A stretch of DNA of 64,000 nt from Hahellaceae bacterium (GTDB lineage Bacteria > Pseudomonadota > Gammaproteobacteria > Pseudomonadales > Oleiphilaceae), in the NCBI GenBank assembly GCA_016716085.1, contig JADJWY010000008.1, positions 62,001 to 126,000 on the forward strand, given 5' to 3'. The position numbers and the translations under genes were made by a program. The notes beneath the pieces were generated by a model. It did no database searches and was not told the origin of the DNA. It worked only from the letters and a program-made list of their open reading frames with translations. Shown one piece after another: positions 16,118-24,921 of the stretch. How positions within the stretch are numbered: the first letter of the stretch is position 1; each line of letters starts with the position of its first letter.

Positions 16118-16777
16118 ATGGATTCCATGCAAGGCGATATTGTATTTATCTTTTTCGGGCTGGCCATTCGTGAAGTTGTGATGACGACCTGGGGCATTAT
16201 GGCGTTGCTCGTCCTGATCAGTGTGGCGGTCACCCGGCATTTGCTTCCGATGCCTGGCAAAGCGCAGACGCTAATTGAAGCGGCTGTTCTGGCGATTGAC
16301 GAGGCGATCCGAACGGTTAATCCCGGCGGGGCGGAGAAGATCCTGCCACTGATCGCCACGCTCTGGTTGTTTCTGGCAACTGCAAATTTGCTGGGCGTAA
16401 TTCCGGGTTTACATTCTCCGACACGTGATTTGTCCGTCACCACCGCATTGGCGCTTGTTGTGTTTGCCTCTGTCCACTATTTTGGTGTGACAACCCTGGG
16501 GCGGGGCTATTTTGCTCACTATTTACGTCCCAGCCCGATTTTGCTGCCGTTCCATCTCATCAGTGAGGCGACCCGAACACTGGCCCTGGCTGTGCGTTTG
16601 TTTGGTAACATGATGAGCCTCGAAATTGCCGCTCTGCTGATTCTGATGGTGGCTGGATTTCTGGCCCCCGTACCCATTTTGATGCTGCACATCATCGAGG
16701 CGCTGGTGCAGGCCTACATTTTTGGAATGCTGGCCTTGATCTATGTTTCGGGAGCGATGCAGCGTGAGGGGGAATAG
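16118..16777 (+). CDS. atpB: N-type ATP synthase subunit a
   Basis: 219-residue polytopic membrane stator subunit forming the ion half-channels. The essential Arg lies in SEATRTLALAVRLFGNMMS near residue 155, and the last helix has EALVQAYIFGMLALIYVSGAM. Five or six hydrophobic helices; shorter than housekeeping AtpB, as usual for the N-type. Strong AGGAG site before ATG 16118. Confidence 0.93.
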   Translation: MDSMQGDIVFIFFGLAIREVVMTTWGIMALLVLISVAVTRHLLPMPGKAQTLIEAAVLAIDEAIRTVNPGGAEKILPLIATLWLFLATANLLGVIPGLHSPTRDLSVTTALALVVFASVHYFGVTTLGRGYFAHYLRPSPILLPFHLISEATRTLALAVRLFGNMMSLEIAALLILMVAGFLAPVPILMLHIIEALVQAYIFGMLALIYVSGAMQREGE

Positions 16778-16814
16778 TGAGTCCGAATACTGATTGTCAT
16801 AGAGGGAGAAGGGT

Positions 16815-17081
16815 GTGGAAACCTTAAATGAATTTGTGTCGTTATCAACCATCGTTGCGCTGGTCGCGATCGCCCTGGGTGCGCTGGGGCCTGCGTTGGC
16901 GATGGGGAAAGCCATCAGCAGTGCGCTGGATGCGTTGGCCAGACAGCCTGAGGCTGAAAAGTCCATCACCCGCACCCTGTTCATCGGTTTGGCAATGATC
17001 GAATCCCTCGCCATCTATGTGCTGGTGGTCGTGCTGATTGTTCTGTTCCGCAATCCGCTGATCGAGCTGATTCGTCATTAA
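16815..17081 (+). CDS. atpE: N-type ATP synthase subunit c
   Basis: 88-residue hairpin proteolipid forming the rotor ring. Helix 1 is ALVAIALGALGPALAMG, the polar loop is ARQPEA, and helix 2 is GLAMIESLAIYVLVVVLIVLF with the ion-binding Glu in IES. Compared with the Na+-binding c subunit of Ilyobacter, Pro, Glu, Ser and Tyr are kept, but the helix-1 Gln is Met and the Thr after ES is Leu, so the complete Na+ ligand set is missing. Proton use is therefore more likely than in many N-ATPases, though not proven. Starts at GTG 16815 after GGAGAAGG. Confidence 0.93.
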   Translation: METLNEFVSLSTIVALVAIALGALGPALAMGKAISSALDALARQPEAEKSITRTLFIGLAMIESLAIYVLVVVLIVLFRNPLIELIRH

Positions 17082-17129
17082 GGGCGGGTCCGGTATAGGG
17101 CGAATCGAAACGTCGGTGCGGGAGGTCTT

Positions 17130-17879
17130 GTGGAGCTGGACGTAACAACGGTGATTCTGGAAATTATCAACTTTGTCATTCTGGTGGCTTTGCTGAAGCA
17201 TTTTCTCTATCGCCCAATTCAACAGGCGATTGAAAGGAGACAAAACCAGATTCGTGACAGTCTGGACGAGGCCGTGCGGCTTAAGGCTGAGGCAGAAGCG
17301 ATTCAGGCGACTTACGAATCCCGCCTGGATGAACTCGAATCCCTGAGGGCGGCGCGCCTTCATGAGCTGGAAGAAGATATTCAGTCCAGACGGACGCAAG
17401 CACTTGAGTCTATTCAGGCCTCTGTCCGCCAGGAACAGGAAAAAACACGTGCAGCCTGGGAAAGCAAGCAAAAGCAATGGAAACGGGAGGTTGAGCAGCG
17501 TTCATTACAAGTTGCCGCAGCCTTTGCCAGCCGCCTGTTGACAAACCTCTCCGGCGAGCGGCTAGAGACGCAGTTAGTCGAGCAGGGCATGAACGAATTG
17601 GCGGCGCTGGGCGATGACGAAAAGGCGCTGATTCAGCGCTCGACCCGCGGCGGAGAGGTTCAGGTGGTTACCGCTTTCCCGCTGACGGCCGATCGGCAGC
17701 AGGCATATCGACAGCAACTGCAGGCGCTGCTGCTCTCAGATCGGGTGTCGTTCCAGACCGATGCCAAGCTGGTGGCCGGCATGCGCCTTTCCGCAGGAAA
17801 TTGGTCAATTGGATTGAATTTGCAGGATGAATTGAAAGGCTTTACCGAGTGCATCCATGAATCCACTTGCCCGCAATAA
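17130..17879 (+). CDS. atpF: N-type ATP synthase subunit b with delta-like C-terminus
   Basis: 249 residues: one N-terminal membrane helix (VILEIINFVILVALLKHFLY), a long Glu/Arg-rich coiled coil (about 40-135) and a C-terminal domain (about 150-249; VQVVTAFPLTADRQQAYRQQL... to LNLQDELKGF) that resembles the delta subunit. This extended b is known from N-ATPases, which lack a separate delta gene, and none is seen here. It forms the peripheral stalk. GTG start 17130 after GGGAGG. Overlaps atpA by 23 bp. Confidence 0.9.
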   Translation: MELDVTTVILEIINFVILVALLKHFLYRPIQQAIERRQNQIRDSLDEAVRLKAEAEAIQATYESRLDELESLRAARLHELEEDIQSRRTQALESIQASVRQEQEKTRAAWESKQKQWKREVEQRSLQVAAAFASRLLTNLSGERLETQLVEQGMNELAALGDDEKALIQRSTRGGEVQVVTAFPLTADRQQAYRQQLQALLLSDRVSFQTDAKLVAGMRLSAGNWSIGLNLQDELKGFTECIHESTCPQ

Positions 17880-19332
17880 TTACCTGGGACGCACCGAAGC
17901 CTGGGTGCATCGATATCAGCCGCGGCTGAAGATACGCGAGCGTGGTGTTCTGGTATCGGTCGGCGATGGGGTTGCCTGGGTGGAAGGTTTGCCCTCGGCC
18001 CGCATGGGTGAAATGCTGGCGTTTGCAGATGGCTCCATCGGACTGGTCCTGGACTTAAGTGAGCATTTGATCGGCGCGGTGATGTTGCGTCAGTCCGATA
18101 CCCTGATGGCGGGTTGTGAGGTGCTGCGCACCGGACGACCGCTTGGCTTGTGGGGCAGTGATCTGCTTCTGGGACGCATCATCGACCCCCTGGGGGGCGC
18201 GCTGGATAGCCAGGGCGGACTGAGTGAAGGCCACTGGATGACCCTTGATCTGAAGAGCCCCGCCATCATCGAACGTGCAATGATCCATGAGCCCTTATAC
18301 ACCGGCTATCGCATGATAGATGCGATGATCCCGATTGGTAAGGGCCAGCGCCAGCTCATCATCGGTGACGAAGGGTTGGGACGTTCGTCGTTGGCGTTGG
18401 GAACGGTATTAAACCAGCGAGGACGCTCGGTACGCTGTATCTATGTGTCGGTGGGGCAAAAACGAACCGAAGTCATCCGTACCCTTGATACCTTGCAGAG
18501 AGGAGGGGGCATGCCCTATACCACCGTCGTCAGCGCGGATGCGGGGGCTCCGGCAGGTATGCAGTATCTGGCCCCGTTTACAGGTGCCGCGCTGGGTACG
18601 CTCTGGATGCGGCAGGGACACGATGTCCTGGTGATCTACGATGACTTGTCAGCGCATGCCAACAGTTACCGGGAATTGTCGCTGTTGCTGCGTCGTCCTC
18701 CGGGCCGGGAGGCCTATCCGGGCGATGTGTTTTCCATTCATGCCCGTCTGCTCGAACAGGCGACCTGCCTGGCGCCCGAGCATGGGGGCGGCAGCCTGAC
18801 CGCATTGCCGATCGCGGTGACTCAACAGGGTGAAATTTCAGCCTATATTCCGACCAACCTTATTTCCATCACCGATGGCCAGATTTACCTGACCCGCCAA
18901 CTGTTTGCCGCCGGATTTCGTCCAGCCATTGATATCGGGCGCTCGGTATCCAGAATTGGGGGTAAGGCTCAGCATCCGGCAATCCGAAAAGAGGCTGGAC
19001 GCATGAAGCTGGATTACTCTCGGTTTCTGGAGCTGGAAGTCTTTACCACCTTTGGTGCGCGGCTGGAGGCTTCAATGGAAAAAATCATCCAGCGAGGCAA
19101 ACAGTTGCGCGAACTGCTCAAACAGGAGCGGTTGGAGTTAACCTCGCCTCAGGTTCAGTTGGCCTGGTTGATTGCGTATAACGAAGGCTGGCTGGATAGC
19201 CTTCCTGCGCAGGAAATGAAACGTTTTCTGGCGAGATTAGCGGCTGAACCGCTGTCCCTCACCTTGGATACCCCCCGTGATCAATGGAAGCGTTGGCTGC
19301 AACCCTTCCTGAAAGCTGGGGGAGAACGCTAA
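17857..19332 (+). CDS. atpA: N-type ATP synthase alpha subunit
   Basis: 491 residues with the alpha fold in order: N-terminal barrel, nucleotide-binding domain and C-terminal helices. The Arg finger region SVSRIGGKAQ is intact. The Walker A sequence is GDEGLGRSS at residues 170-178, with Arg176 where Lys is almost invariant (GDRQTGKT in ordinary alpha). Alpha sites are non-catalytic, so the ring could still hydrolyse or make ATP, but regulatory nucleotide binding should be altered. It is followed directly by gamma. Confidence 0.93.
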   Translation: MNPLARNNYLGRTEAWVHRYQPRLKIRERGVLVSVGDGVAWVEGLPSARMGEMLAFADGSIGLVLDLSEHLIGAVMLRQSDTLMAGCEVLRTGRPLGLWGSDLLLGRIIDPLGGALDSQGGLSEGHWMTLDLKSPAIIERAMIHEPLYTGYRMIDAMIPIGKGQRQLIIGDEGLGRSSLALGTVLNQRGRSVRCIYVSVGQKRTEVIRTLDTLQRGGGMPYTTVVSADAGAPAGMQYLAPFTGAALGTLWMRQGHDVLVIYDDLSAHANSYRELSLLLRRPPGREAYPGDVFSIHARLLEQATCLAPEHGGGSLTALPIAVTQQGEISAYIPTNLISITDGQIYLTRQLFAAGFRPAIDIGRSVSRIGGKAQHPAIRKEAGRMKLDYSRFLELEVFTTFGARLEASMEKIIQRGKQLRELLKQERLELTSPQVQLAWLIAYNEGWLDSLPAQEMKRFLARLAAEPLSLTLDTPRDQWKRWLQPFLKAGGER

Positions 19333-20163
19333 ATGCTCAGCTCCCGGCGGTTACGGGAAAAGCAGGCGCTTTTTGCGACGCTGCATAAAGTCATGGGCGC
19401 GATGAAGGCCATGGCCTTTGCGGAGATGAATAGATTGCAGCAGCAGATGGTGTCTGAGCAAGTGTGTTTGATGCGCTATCAGCAGGCCATGCGGGCCTTG
19501 CTTGCCGGGACAGAACCCGCTCAGCAGCTACGGCGATCAAATACAACCGAAATTGTCATCGGCACCGAGCGGGGGTTTTGTGGCGAAATCAACCGTCGCC
19601 TGGCTGACTATGTGAGTCAGGATGTGCCATCCGATCATACGCTGCTCCTTATTGGAGAACGCCTTCATCAATCCGTGAGCGGGCGCGCCTTTAAAAGGTT
19701 TTCGGGTGCCCAGAGTGGTGAGGGGATAGAAGCTGTGGTGGATGCACTGTTTGAGTACTGGCAGGGCGCAGATGGCACCCCCGATTCCTCTGATCTTCGT
19801 GTGACCTATTGGGATGACACGCATCATCAGGTAGCGACACTGACAGCATTGATGCCACTGGCGGCTGCGGTCGGCGAGCCTCTGAATGAAACTTCGCCTG
19901 ATGACTATACGCCTGCTTGCTACCTGCCTCGCGAGGTCTTAAGACGGGAGCTTGAGCCGGATCTGGTGTTCGCCTTGCTCCACTGCGCCGTTAAGATGGC
20001 ATTGCTCAGTGAAAATCGCCAACGTGTGTCGCATCTGGATGCCGCGACACGTCACCTGAAAGACAAGAATGAAAACTTACGTGTACAAGCCAACCAATTG
20101 CGGCAGTCGAATATCATCAGTGAAGTGGAAGCGTTGTTAAGTGTACAGGAAGGGCTGGCATAA
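19333..20163 (+). CDS. atpG: N-type ATP synthase gamma subunit
   Basis: 276-residue central-stalk rotor. The N-terminal helix reads SSRRLREKQALFATLHKVMGAMKAMAFAEMNRL and the C-terminal helix LSENRQRVSHLDAATRHLKDKNENL... to IISEVEALLSVQEGL, the two strands of the coiled coil. The central Rossmann-like domain starts at EIVIGTERGFCGEINRRL. Last gene of the ATPase set, starting at the base after the alpha stop. Confidence 0.92.
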   Translation: MLSSRRLREKQALFATLHKVMGAMKAMAFAEMNRLQQQMVSEQVCLMRYQQAMRALLAGTEPAQQLRRSNTTEIVIGTERGFCGEINRRLADYVSQDVPSDHTLLLIGERLHQSVSGRAFKRFSGAQSGEGIEAVVDALFEYWQGADGTPDSSDLRVTYWDDTHHQVATLTALMPLAAAVGEPLNETSPDDYTPACYLPREVLRRELEPDLVFALLHCAVKMALLSENRQRVSHLDAATRHLKDKNENLRVQANQLRQSNIISEVEALLSVQEGLA

Positions 20164-20217
20164 GGACGCGCTCGCGTGTTTACTGTTAGGACATAACAAC
20201 AGGACTGATTTCCTCAC

Positions 20218-21288
20218 ATGACGCTGTTTGGTAAACGTTATCATCCCCCCGGAACCCCACCTGGCACGACGCAGGTCGGCGATGGCTCCGTTGCATCCGC
20301 TTTGTCTGTGACGGTTGCAGACTATGATGCGCAGAACCTTACGCTGCATCGAAATGTCACGCTGGATGCGTGTCGTCCGTTTATTACCACCGAAGAGCAT
20401 ACCTGGATCCACATCGATGGACAGCCCACCCAATCGCTGATCAATTACCTGACGGATACCCTTGAGTTACACCCTTTGGCGGTTGAAGACGTGATTAACA
20501 CGGGGCAGAGGGCAAAGGTCGAGCGATTTGACGACACCCTTTTTGCCGTCCTGAGTTATCCCGTCAAGAATGACGGTAAAATCCAACTGATACAGTTCAG
20601 TCTGTTCCTGGGGGGCGATTTTCTGGTGTCGATCGGAGAGCATTCCGGTGCATTGGTAGAGCCCCTGATGCGCCGGCTGCAAGACACTAAGTCCCGCTTG
20701 CGTTCCCGTGGTTGCGACTATCTTTTTTATCTGATTGTCGACTGGCTGATCGATCAGGCCTTCCCAACGTTGGAAGCGTTGGGGGCACAGCTCGAAGAGC
20801 TGGAAGTCCGTATTCTGGATAATCCAGGCAAAGACACGATCGCAGACCTGCATTTCGTCAAGCGCGAACTGATTACCTTGCGACGCTGTTTGTGGCCGCA
20901 ACGGGAATTAATCAATGACCTGATGCGCGAAGAGTTCTTTTTCAAGGACGAAACCCGGGTTTATCTGCGCGATACTTATGATCATATCATTCAAAGTCTT
21001 GATATGCTGGAAACGTATCGGGATCTGTCGGCGAGTTTGTTGGATATCTACTTGTCCTCACTCAGCGTAAAAATGAATGAGATTATGCGGGTGCTTACGG
21101 TCATATCGACTCTTTTTATTCCGTTGACCTTTATCGCCGGGGTGTATGGGATGAATTTTGATACACGCAAGAGCCCCTGGAATATGCCGGAGCTGGAGTG
21201 GGCCTATGGCTATCCGGCATTTTGGGGACTCATCCTGCTGACCGTGACAGGTCTTCTGGTCTTTTTCCGGCGTAAACGCTGGTTCTGA
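20218..21288 (+). CDS. corA: CorA-family divalent cation channel
   Basis: 356-residue Mg2+/Co2+ channel subunit. A large cytoplasmic N-domain and long stalk helix lead to two C-terminal membrane helices with the signature YGMNFD near residue 308 and a basic tail RRKRWF. The GMN loop selects hydrated Mg2+. It lies 54 bp downstream of atpG on the same strand, so it may be read with the ATPase operon. A 10-bp inverted repeat overlaps its stop codon. Confidence 0.93.
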   Translation: MTLFGKRYHPPGTPPGTTQVGDGSVASALSVTVADYDAQNLTLHRNVTLDACRPFITTEEHTWIHIDGQPTQSLINYLTDTLELHPLAVEDVINTGQRAKVERFDDTLFAVLSYPVKNDGKIQLIQFSLFLGGDFLVSIGEHSGALVEPLMRRLQDTKSRLRSRGCDYLFYLIVDWLIDQAFPTLEALGAQLEELEVRILDNPGKDTIADLHFVKRELITLRRCLWPQRELINDLMREEFFFKDETRVYLRDTYDHIIQSLDMLETYRDLSASLLDIYLSSLSVKMNEIMRVLTVISTLFIPLTFIAGVYGMNFDTRKSPWNMPELEWAYGYPAFWGLILLTVTGLLVFFRRKRWF

Positions 21289-21308
21289 GCACCCGGGGGC
21301 TCAGAACC
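21281..21308 (+). terminator. 10-bp inverted repeat at the corA stop codon
   Basis: Perfect arms GGTTCTGAGC/GCTCAGAACC around an 8-nt ACCCGGGG loop; the corA TGA lies inside the left arm. It stands between converging genes, with no T-run. It is likely a 3'-end structure protecting or ending both messages. Confidence 0.45.
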
Positions 21309-21328
21309 AGTGTTGTCCTGACCTCAAA

Positions 21329-22912
21329 TCAGGCGTAGAAACCTTTCAGGGCAAAGAACAGCAATGCGGCAAGGCCCGCCGAGATGGGGACGGTAATAAT
21401 CCAGGCGGCTGCAATTTTGTAAAGCTGATGACGTTTGACCAGCTCATGCTTGTAAATGCGCTTGAGCTGCTTGCGTTCGGCCTTGGTCAGCGGTACTTCC
21501 TCCTTGTGTTGCTTGGCTTTAAGCAGCAAGGCCTTCATATCCTCGGAGGTCGACTGCTTGAAATTGTCCAGGAAGGCCTGGATTTGCGCACGTTCGGGAC
21601 CGGTGTGATTATCCAGGATCATGTGCAGCTGAGTCGCATAACTGGTTTTCAGGTACTCGCGTAGAAAGCCCACGCCGAATACGCCACCCAAGGCGATGTG
21701 GGTAGAACTGACGGGCAGCCCAAGCTGAGATGCGACAATCACAGTGATGGCGGCAGACAGCGCTATACAGAATGCACGGGTTTTATCCAGTTCCGTGATT
21801 TCACTGCCGACCGTTTTGATCAGTCGCGGGCCAAAGAGAATCAGACCAACAGAAATCCCCAGCGCACCCACGACCATCACCCAGAGCGGGATTTTAGCTT
21901 CTGCCGATACGCCACCATTGGCCAGTGCATCATTTATCGCTGCGAGAGGGCCAATTGCGTTGGCGACATCGTTTGCGCCGTGTGCGAAGCTCAAGAGTGC
22001 GGCAGCAAAGATCAAGGGCCACACAAACAGGCTGTTGACCCCGTCGCGATTGTTGCGAATCGATTCGGCGCTCTGGCTGACCGTTGCTCTGGACCAGAAA
22101 TACACCGCGATTGCACCGCCCAGGCCTAACAGGTTGGCCGTCACGAAATCGACCTTGACCAGTTGCTTGAGCCCTTTAAGTGTGATGTAGGTAATAAAGG
22201 CCCAGGCCATCAGCGCAATAATCAGTGGAACGACCCGCTTGGCCGCCGCGACAGAGTCGTCAGGATAGGAAACGAATCGCTTGATCAGATAAAGGAACAG
22301 TGCAGCAAAAATACCGCCCAGTACAGGGGATACGACCCAGCTTGCGGCAATTCCCCCCATCACATCCCAGTTCGCGACATCCCAGCCGCCTGCAGCGATA
22401 CCTGCGCCTAAGACGCCTCCAACAATAGAGTGGGTGGTTGAGACGGGCGCGCCCATCGCTGTTGCGACGTTCAGCCACAGGGCTCCGGCCAACAAGGCGG
22501 CCATCATTAACCATTCAAACTCCTGTGCACCCGTGACCTGGGTGGGATCAATAATTCCCTTCTGTATAGTGCCGACCACATCACCACCGGCAATTAAAGC
22601 CCCTGCGGCCTCAAAAAGTGCGGCGATGACGACGGCGGCCATCAGACTGATGGCGCCGGAACCCACTGAAGGGCCGACGTTATTGGCAACGTCATTTGCG
22701 CCGATGTTCATCGCCATGTAACCGCCAATAACGGCGGCCACAATTAAAAAGGAGTGACCGGAGATGACTTCGCCTGCGAAGTGAGCATAAACGCCCATCG
22801 CAATCAAAAAGAAACAAGATAGGGCAATTCGGATCAGTAAGAAGTCACTGGAGGGTGGAGCAGGAGGGGTAGAGCCGGGTCGGCCATTGATCGGATTCAT
22901 GACGCTCGCCAT
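21329..22912 (-). CDS. PiT-family inorganic phosphate permease
   Basis: 527-residue polytopic permease that imports phosphate, often as metal-phosphate, using the proton or Na+ gradient. The two signature repeats are GANDVANNVGPSVGSGAI (near residue 72) and GANDVANAIGPLAAIN, and each half also has a PVSTTH or PVSSTH segment. A soluble loop of about 100 residues (TSEDMKALLLKAKQHKEEV... to KHELVKRHQLY) precedes the last helix. ATG 22912 is the longest start; ATG 22900 has the better ribosome site. No PhoU-like DUF47 gene is adjacent. It borders the DnaA-box region. Confidence 0.93.
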   Translation of the reverse strand: MASVMNPINGRPGSTPPAPPSSDFLLIRIALSCFFLIAMGVYAHFAGEVISGHSFLIVAAVIGGYMAMNIGANDVANNVGPSVGSGAISLMAAVVIAALFEAAGALIAGGDVVGTIQKGIIDPTQVTGAQEFEWLMMAALLAGALWLNVATAMGAPVSTTHSIVGGVLGAGIAAGGWDVANWDVMGGIAASWVVSPVLGGIFAALFLYLIKRFVSYPDDSVAAAKRVVPLIIALMAWAFITYITLKGLKQLVKVDFVTANLLGLGGAIAVYFWSRATVSQSAESIRNNRDGVNSLFVWPLIFAAALLSFAHGANDVANAIGPLAAINDALANGGVSAEAKIPLWVMVVGALGISVGLILFGPRLIKTVGSEITELDKTRAFCIALSAAITVIVASQLGLPVSSTHIALGGVFGVGFLREYLKTSYATQLHMILDNHTGPERAQIQAFLDNFKQSTSEDMKALLLKAKQHKEEVPLTKAERKQLKRIYKHELVKRHQLYKIAAAWIITVPISAGLAALLFFALKGFYA

Positions 22913-23072
22913 CGCTAGGGTGGTTTTAGGGATTTTGATCGCGCCACTATAGGGAGGTTGTCATGAAAATGAAACACGAAGGGTGAATTAAAATGATGCA
23001 GGACACCTCGATAGGGCACCAATTCGGAAAAATTTTCTGCTTGTAACCGATTATTTCAAGAATGTAAAGAAC

Positions 23073-23456
23073 TGTGTATAAGTCGGCCTAATATGTAAAC
23101 AGATGTGAACAAATTGTGTTCAATGTAATTTGGCTCGCTAGAGTAATTCCCAAAATCAAGCAGAAAAATTATAAAAATGGGGTTGACAGAGATCCGTTAT
23201 TCACAATTCGTCTAGCGCTCTTTCATACAGCTATGACACAAGTGAAAAAAGAAGGGGTAAGATTGTTGACTTTGCTAACTGTATGATATTAAAGCATAAT
23301 ATGCTCAGGCCGAAAAACGGGCAATTTGTCTTGAAGCGAGGAATCATGGGCATTCCACGATGTTTCTCAAACCTTATCCCCAGACTTATCCACAGAAAAA
23401 GTGGATAAACAAGGTTGTCACCTTTTGACACATTCTGATACAGCCTATGTGGATAA
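23073..23456. other. DnaA-box cluster, candidate replication origin
   Basis: The 785-bp gap 22913-23697 is AT-rich and has no convincing gene. It holds four exact TTATNCACA-type boxes: TGTGTATAA 23073, TTATTCACA 23197, TTATCCACA 23386 and TGTGGATAA 23448. Near matches are TTATCCCCA 23374, AGTGGATAA 23400 and TGTGAACAA 23104. Boxes occur on both strands, and four of them lie within 83 bp. AT-rich tracts (CAGAAAAATTATAAAAATGG, 23161) offer possible unwinding sites. The tight group TTATCCCCA-TTATCCACA-AGTGGATAA is reminiscent of Pseudomonas-type oriC. dnaA, rpmH and mnmG are not in the window, so a chromosomal origin, a secondary-replicon origin and a DnaA-titration site all remain possible. Confidence 0.55.
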
Positions 23457-23697
23457 CTTTTACTTAAAAAGTACACAAAAGGCTTGCCTCCTGATTTCAG
23501 TTGTGACAAGCGCGACGACTTGCGCCTCACTCGTTTGGGTGAGATGAATAAAAGCGAAGAAGTGAATATGCGTTTCAGTTCACATTGTGAGCCGCACACG
23601 CTAATTAACGATGTTAAGTTATGTTAACGTGGCCTGTCCTTCCGCAAACTATCACTTGTTGCGCGGTTGATAACAACAAAAGAACAGGAAAGAAATA

Positions 23698-24268
23698 ATG
23701 ACTCAACATGAAAAATGGCTGTTGATTGCCGGAGGGGTGGCCACCCTCGCTGTCTGCGGCGTCTCACCTTCGGCACATGCCTGGTCTCAGGATACGCATA
23801 AACGTATTGTTCAGGACGCCATTCGCTACATGCAAGCACATCGGGCCGAAACTCAAATTGCCCGGCTGGAAGCGGTTGCCAGTGCAGCCGGCCTGCCCCT
23901 GACGCAGCTGGCCGACACGCTCGGGCAAGGCGCCTATGATGTCGATGACTTTGAAGATACCTACCTGGACAACCTCGGATCTGAATCATGCGGGATGGGA
24001 ATCCTGGGTGCGGGACTACTACGACAGTGAGAACCTTGCGGACACTGCGCTGATTCAATCGGCACTCAGTGATTTTAATTCACTGCCCGCAAATGCCAGC
24101 GATATCAGGCCTCTGCTGACGGAGGGCGGCGCCTACTCCTATGCAAATGGTGGGCAGGTACTCAGTTCGCAAGACCATTCGGATCGCGTGCAAGTGGCGA
24201 GAATGATGGTGCCTCACGCCATTGCAATGACGGTACATCTTCTCAATCACGCGGCCACCCGCTTCTAG
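23698..24268 (+). pseudogene. small exported protein, frameshifted (WSxxTHK N-terminus)
   Basis: The first frame (from ATG 23698) gives a signal peptide ending SAHA and a mature start WSQDTHKRIVQDAIRYM, then AYDVDDFEDTYLDN. The sensible sequence continues in another frame as LNHAGWESWVRDYYDSENLADTAL to LLNHAATRF. Dropping one base near 23977-23978 joins them into a protein of about 190 residues. The Trp and His at the mature N-terminus and the later Asp/His residues recall zinc-dependent phospholipase C or S1/P1 nucleases, but the match is partial and the protein is short. Function not assigned. Either a real mutation or a sequencing error. Confidence 0.6.
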
Positions 24269-24280
24269 GAGATCGGAACG

Positions 24281-24872
24281 ATGAGTGGATTCTGCCAACG
24301 ATGCTTTGCCAGCCTGAGTATTGTTAGCCTGCTTTTGGGGTCACATGCGGATGCCTCAGAGACCTATGCCTGTCGCCAACCCGTGCCGACCGACAGTTGG
24401 GTGGTGCTTGCGGGCGATGCAGCCGGCGAAGGCGTTTCCGGCTTCTTCAAGGGGGCAATCAGAACCCGATGTGAATCATTTCGTTGAGTTGGAAGCCGAT
24501 TCATGGATCCCCGATCCGCTTGCCGTGCCATCCATTCGTGAGGGGCTGGCGAAGGGTGATCCAAGGGTGCCGCCCATTAAACGTGCCGAACCCGACGAGC
24601 GACCCGATGCGCGTGAACTGGCCATGCCAGACGCCTATCTGGGGTATGAGTCGCGACAGGAGCAGAAGCTCAAAGCAGCGTTTGTGGTAGCGGTTGATCT
24701 GGATGTCCCTGCGTTAGAGACTGCTATTCAAGAGGCTCGGGGACTCGGATTGCCGCCTGAGCAACTGCGCGAAGGGGAAGAAAAACTGCGCAGGATGCGC
24801 CAGATGCAGGCACAATTGTTGAGCGATGATGCGGCATTGCAAACCCTGGTTGACCCGGCCGCCCGGGAATGA
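24281..24872 (+). pseudogene. unknown exported protein, frameshifted at a G run
   Basis: ATG 24281 gives a signal peptide (LSIVSLLLGSHADA) and a mature start ETYACRQPVPTDSWVVLAGDAAGEGVSGFFKG. After the GGGGG run at 24451-24455 the open sequence is in the next frame: QSEPDVNHFVELEADSWIPDP through to LVDPAARE. Removing one G fuses them into about 196 residues. The C-terminal part is Glu/Arg-rich and helical. No family recognised. It follows the previous frameshifted gene by 12 bp; the two probably form an operon and a functional pair. Confidence 0.6.
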
Positions 24873-24873
24873 G

Positions 24874-24907
24874 CCTGCCTCCGGGCGTTAAGCTATCCCG
24901 GGGCAGG
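24874..24907. terminator. hairpin between converging genes
   Basis: CCTGCC-T-CCGGG pairs with CCCGG-GGCAGG (11 bp with one bulge) in the gap between the plus-strand gene ending 24872 and the minus-strand gene ending 24922. T-tails are weak on both sides; it is probably a shared 3' end. Confidence 0.45.
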
Positions 24908-24921
24908 TTCGAATCGGACGG

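Noticed and set aside
15120..17477. Long minus-strand frames opposite the ATPase genes (about 160-213 codons)
   Set aside because: They mirror well-identified plus-strand genes, show no family features and arise from the codon bias of those genes.
23231..23599. 122-codon open frame on the minus strand in the DnaA-box gap
   Set aside because: No ribosome site, odd composition (KSYPHRLYQNVSKGDN...), and it runs across the DnaA boxes in AT-rich DNA. Not a convincing gene.
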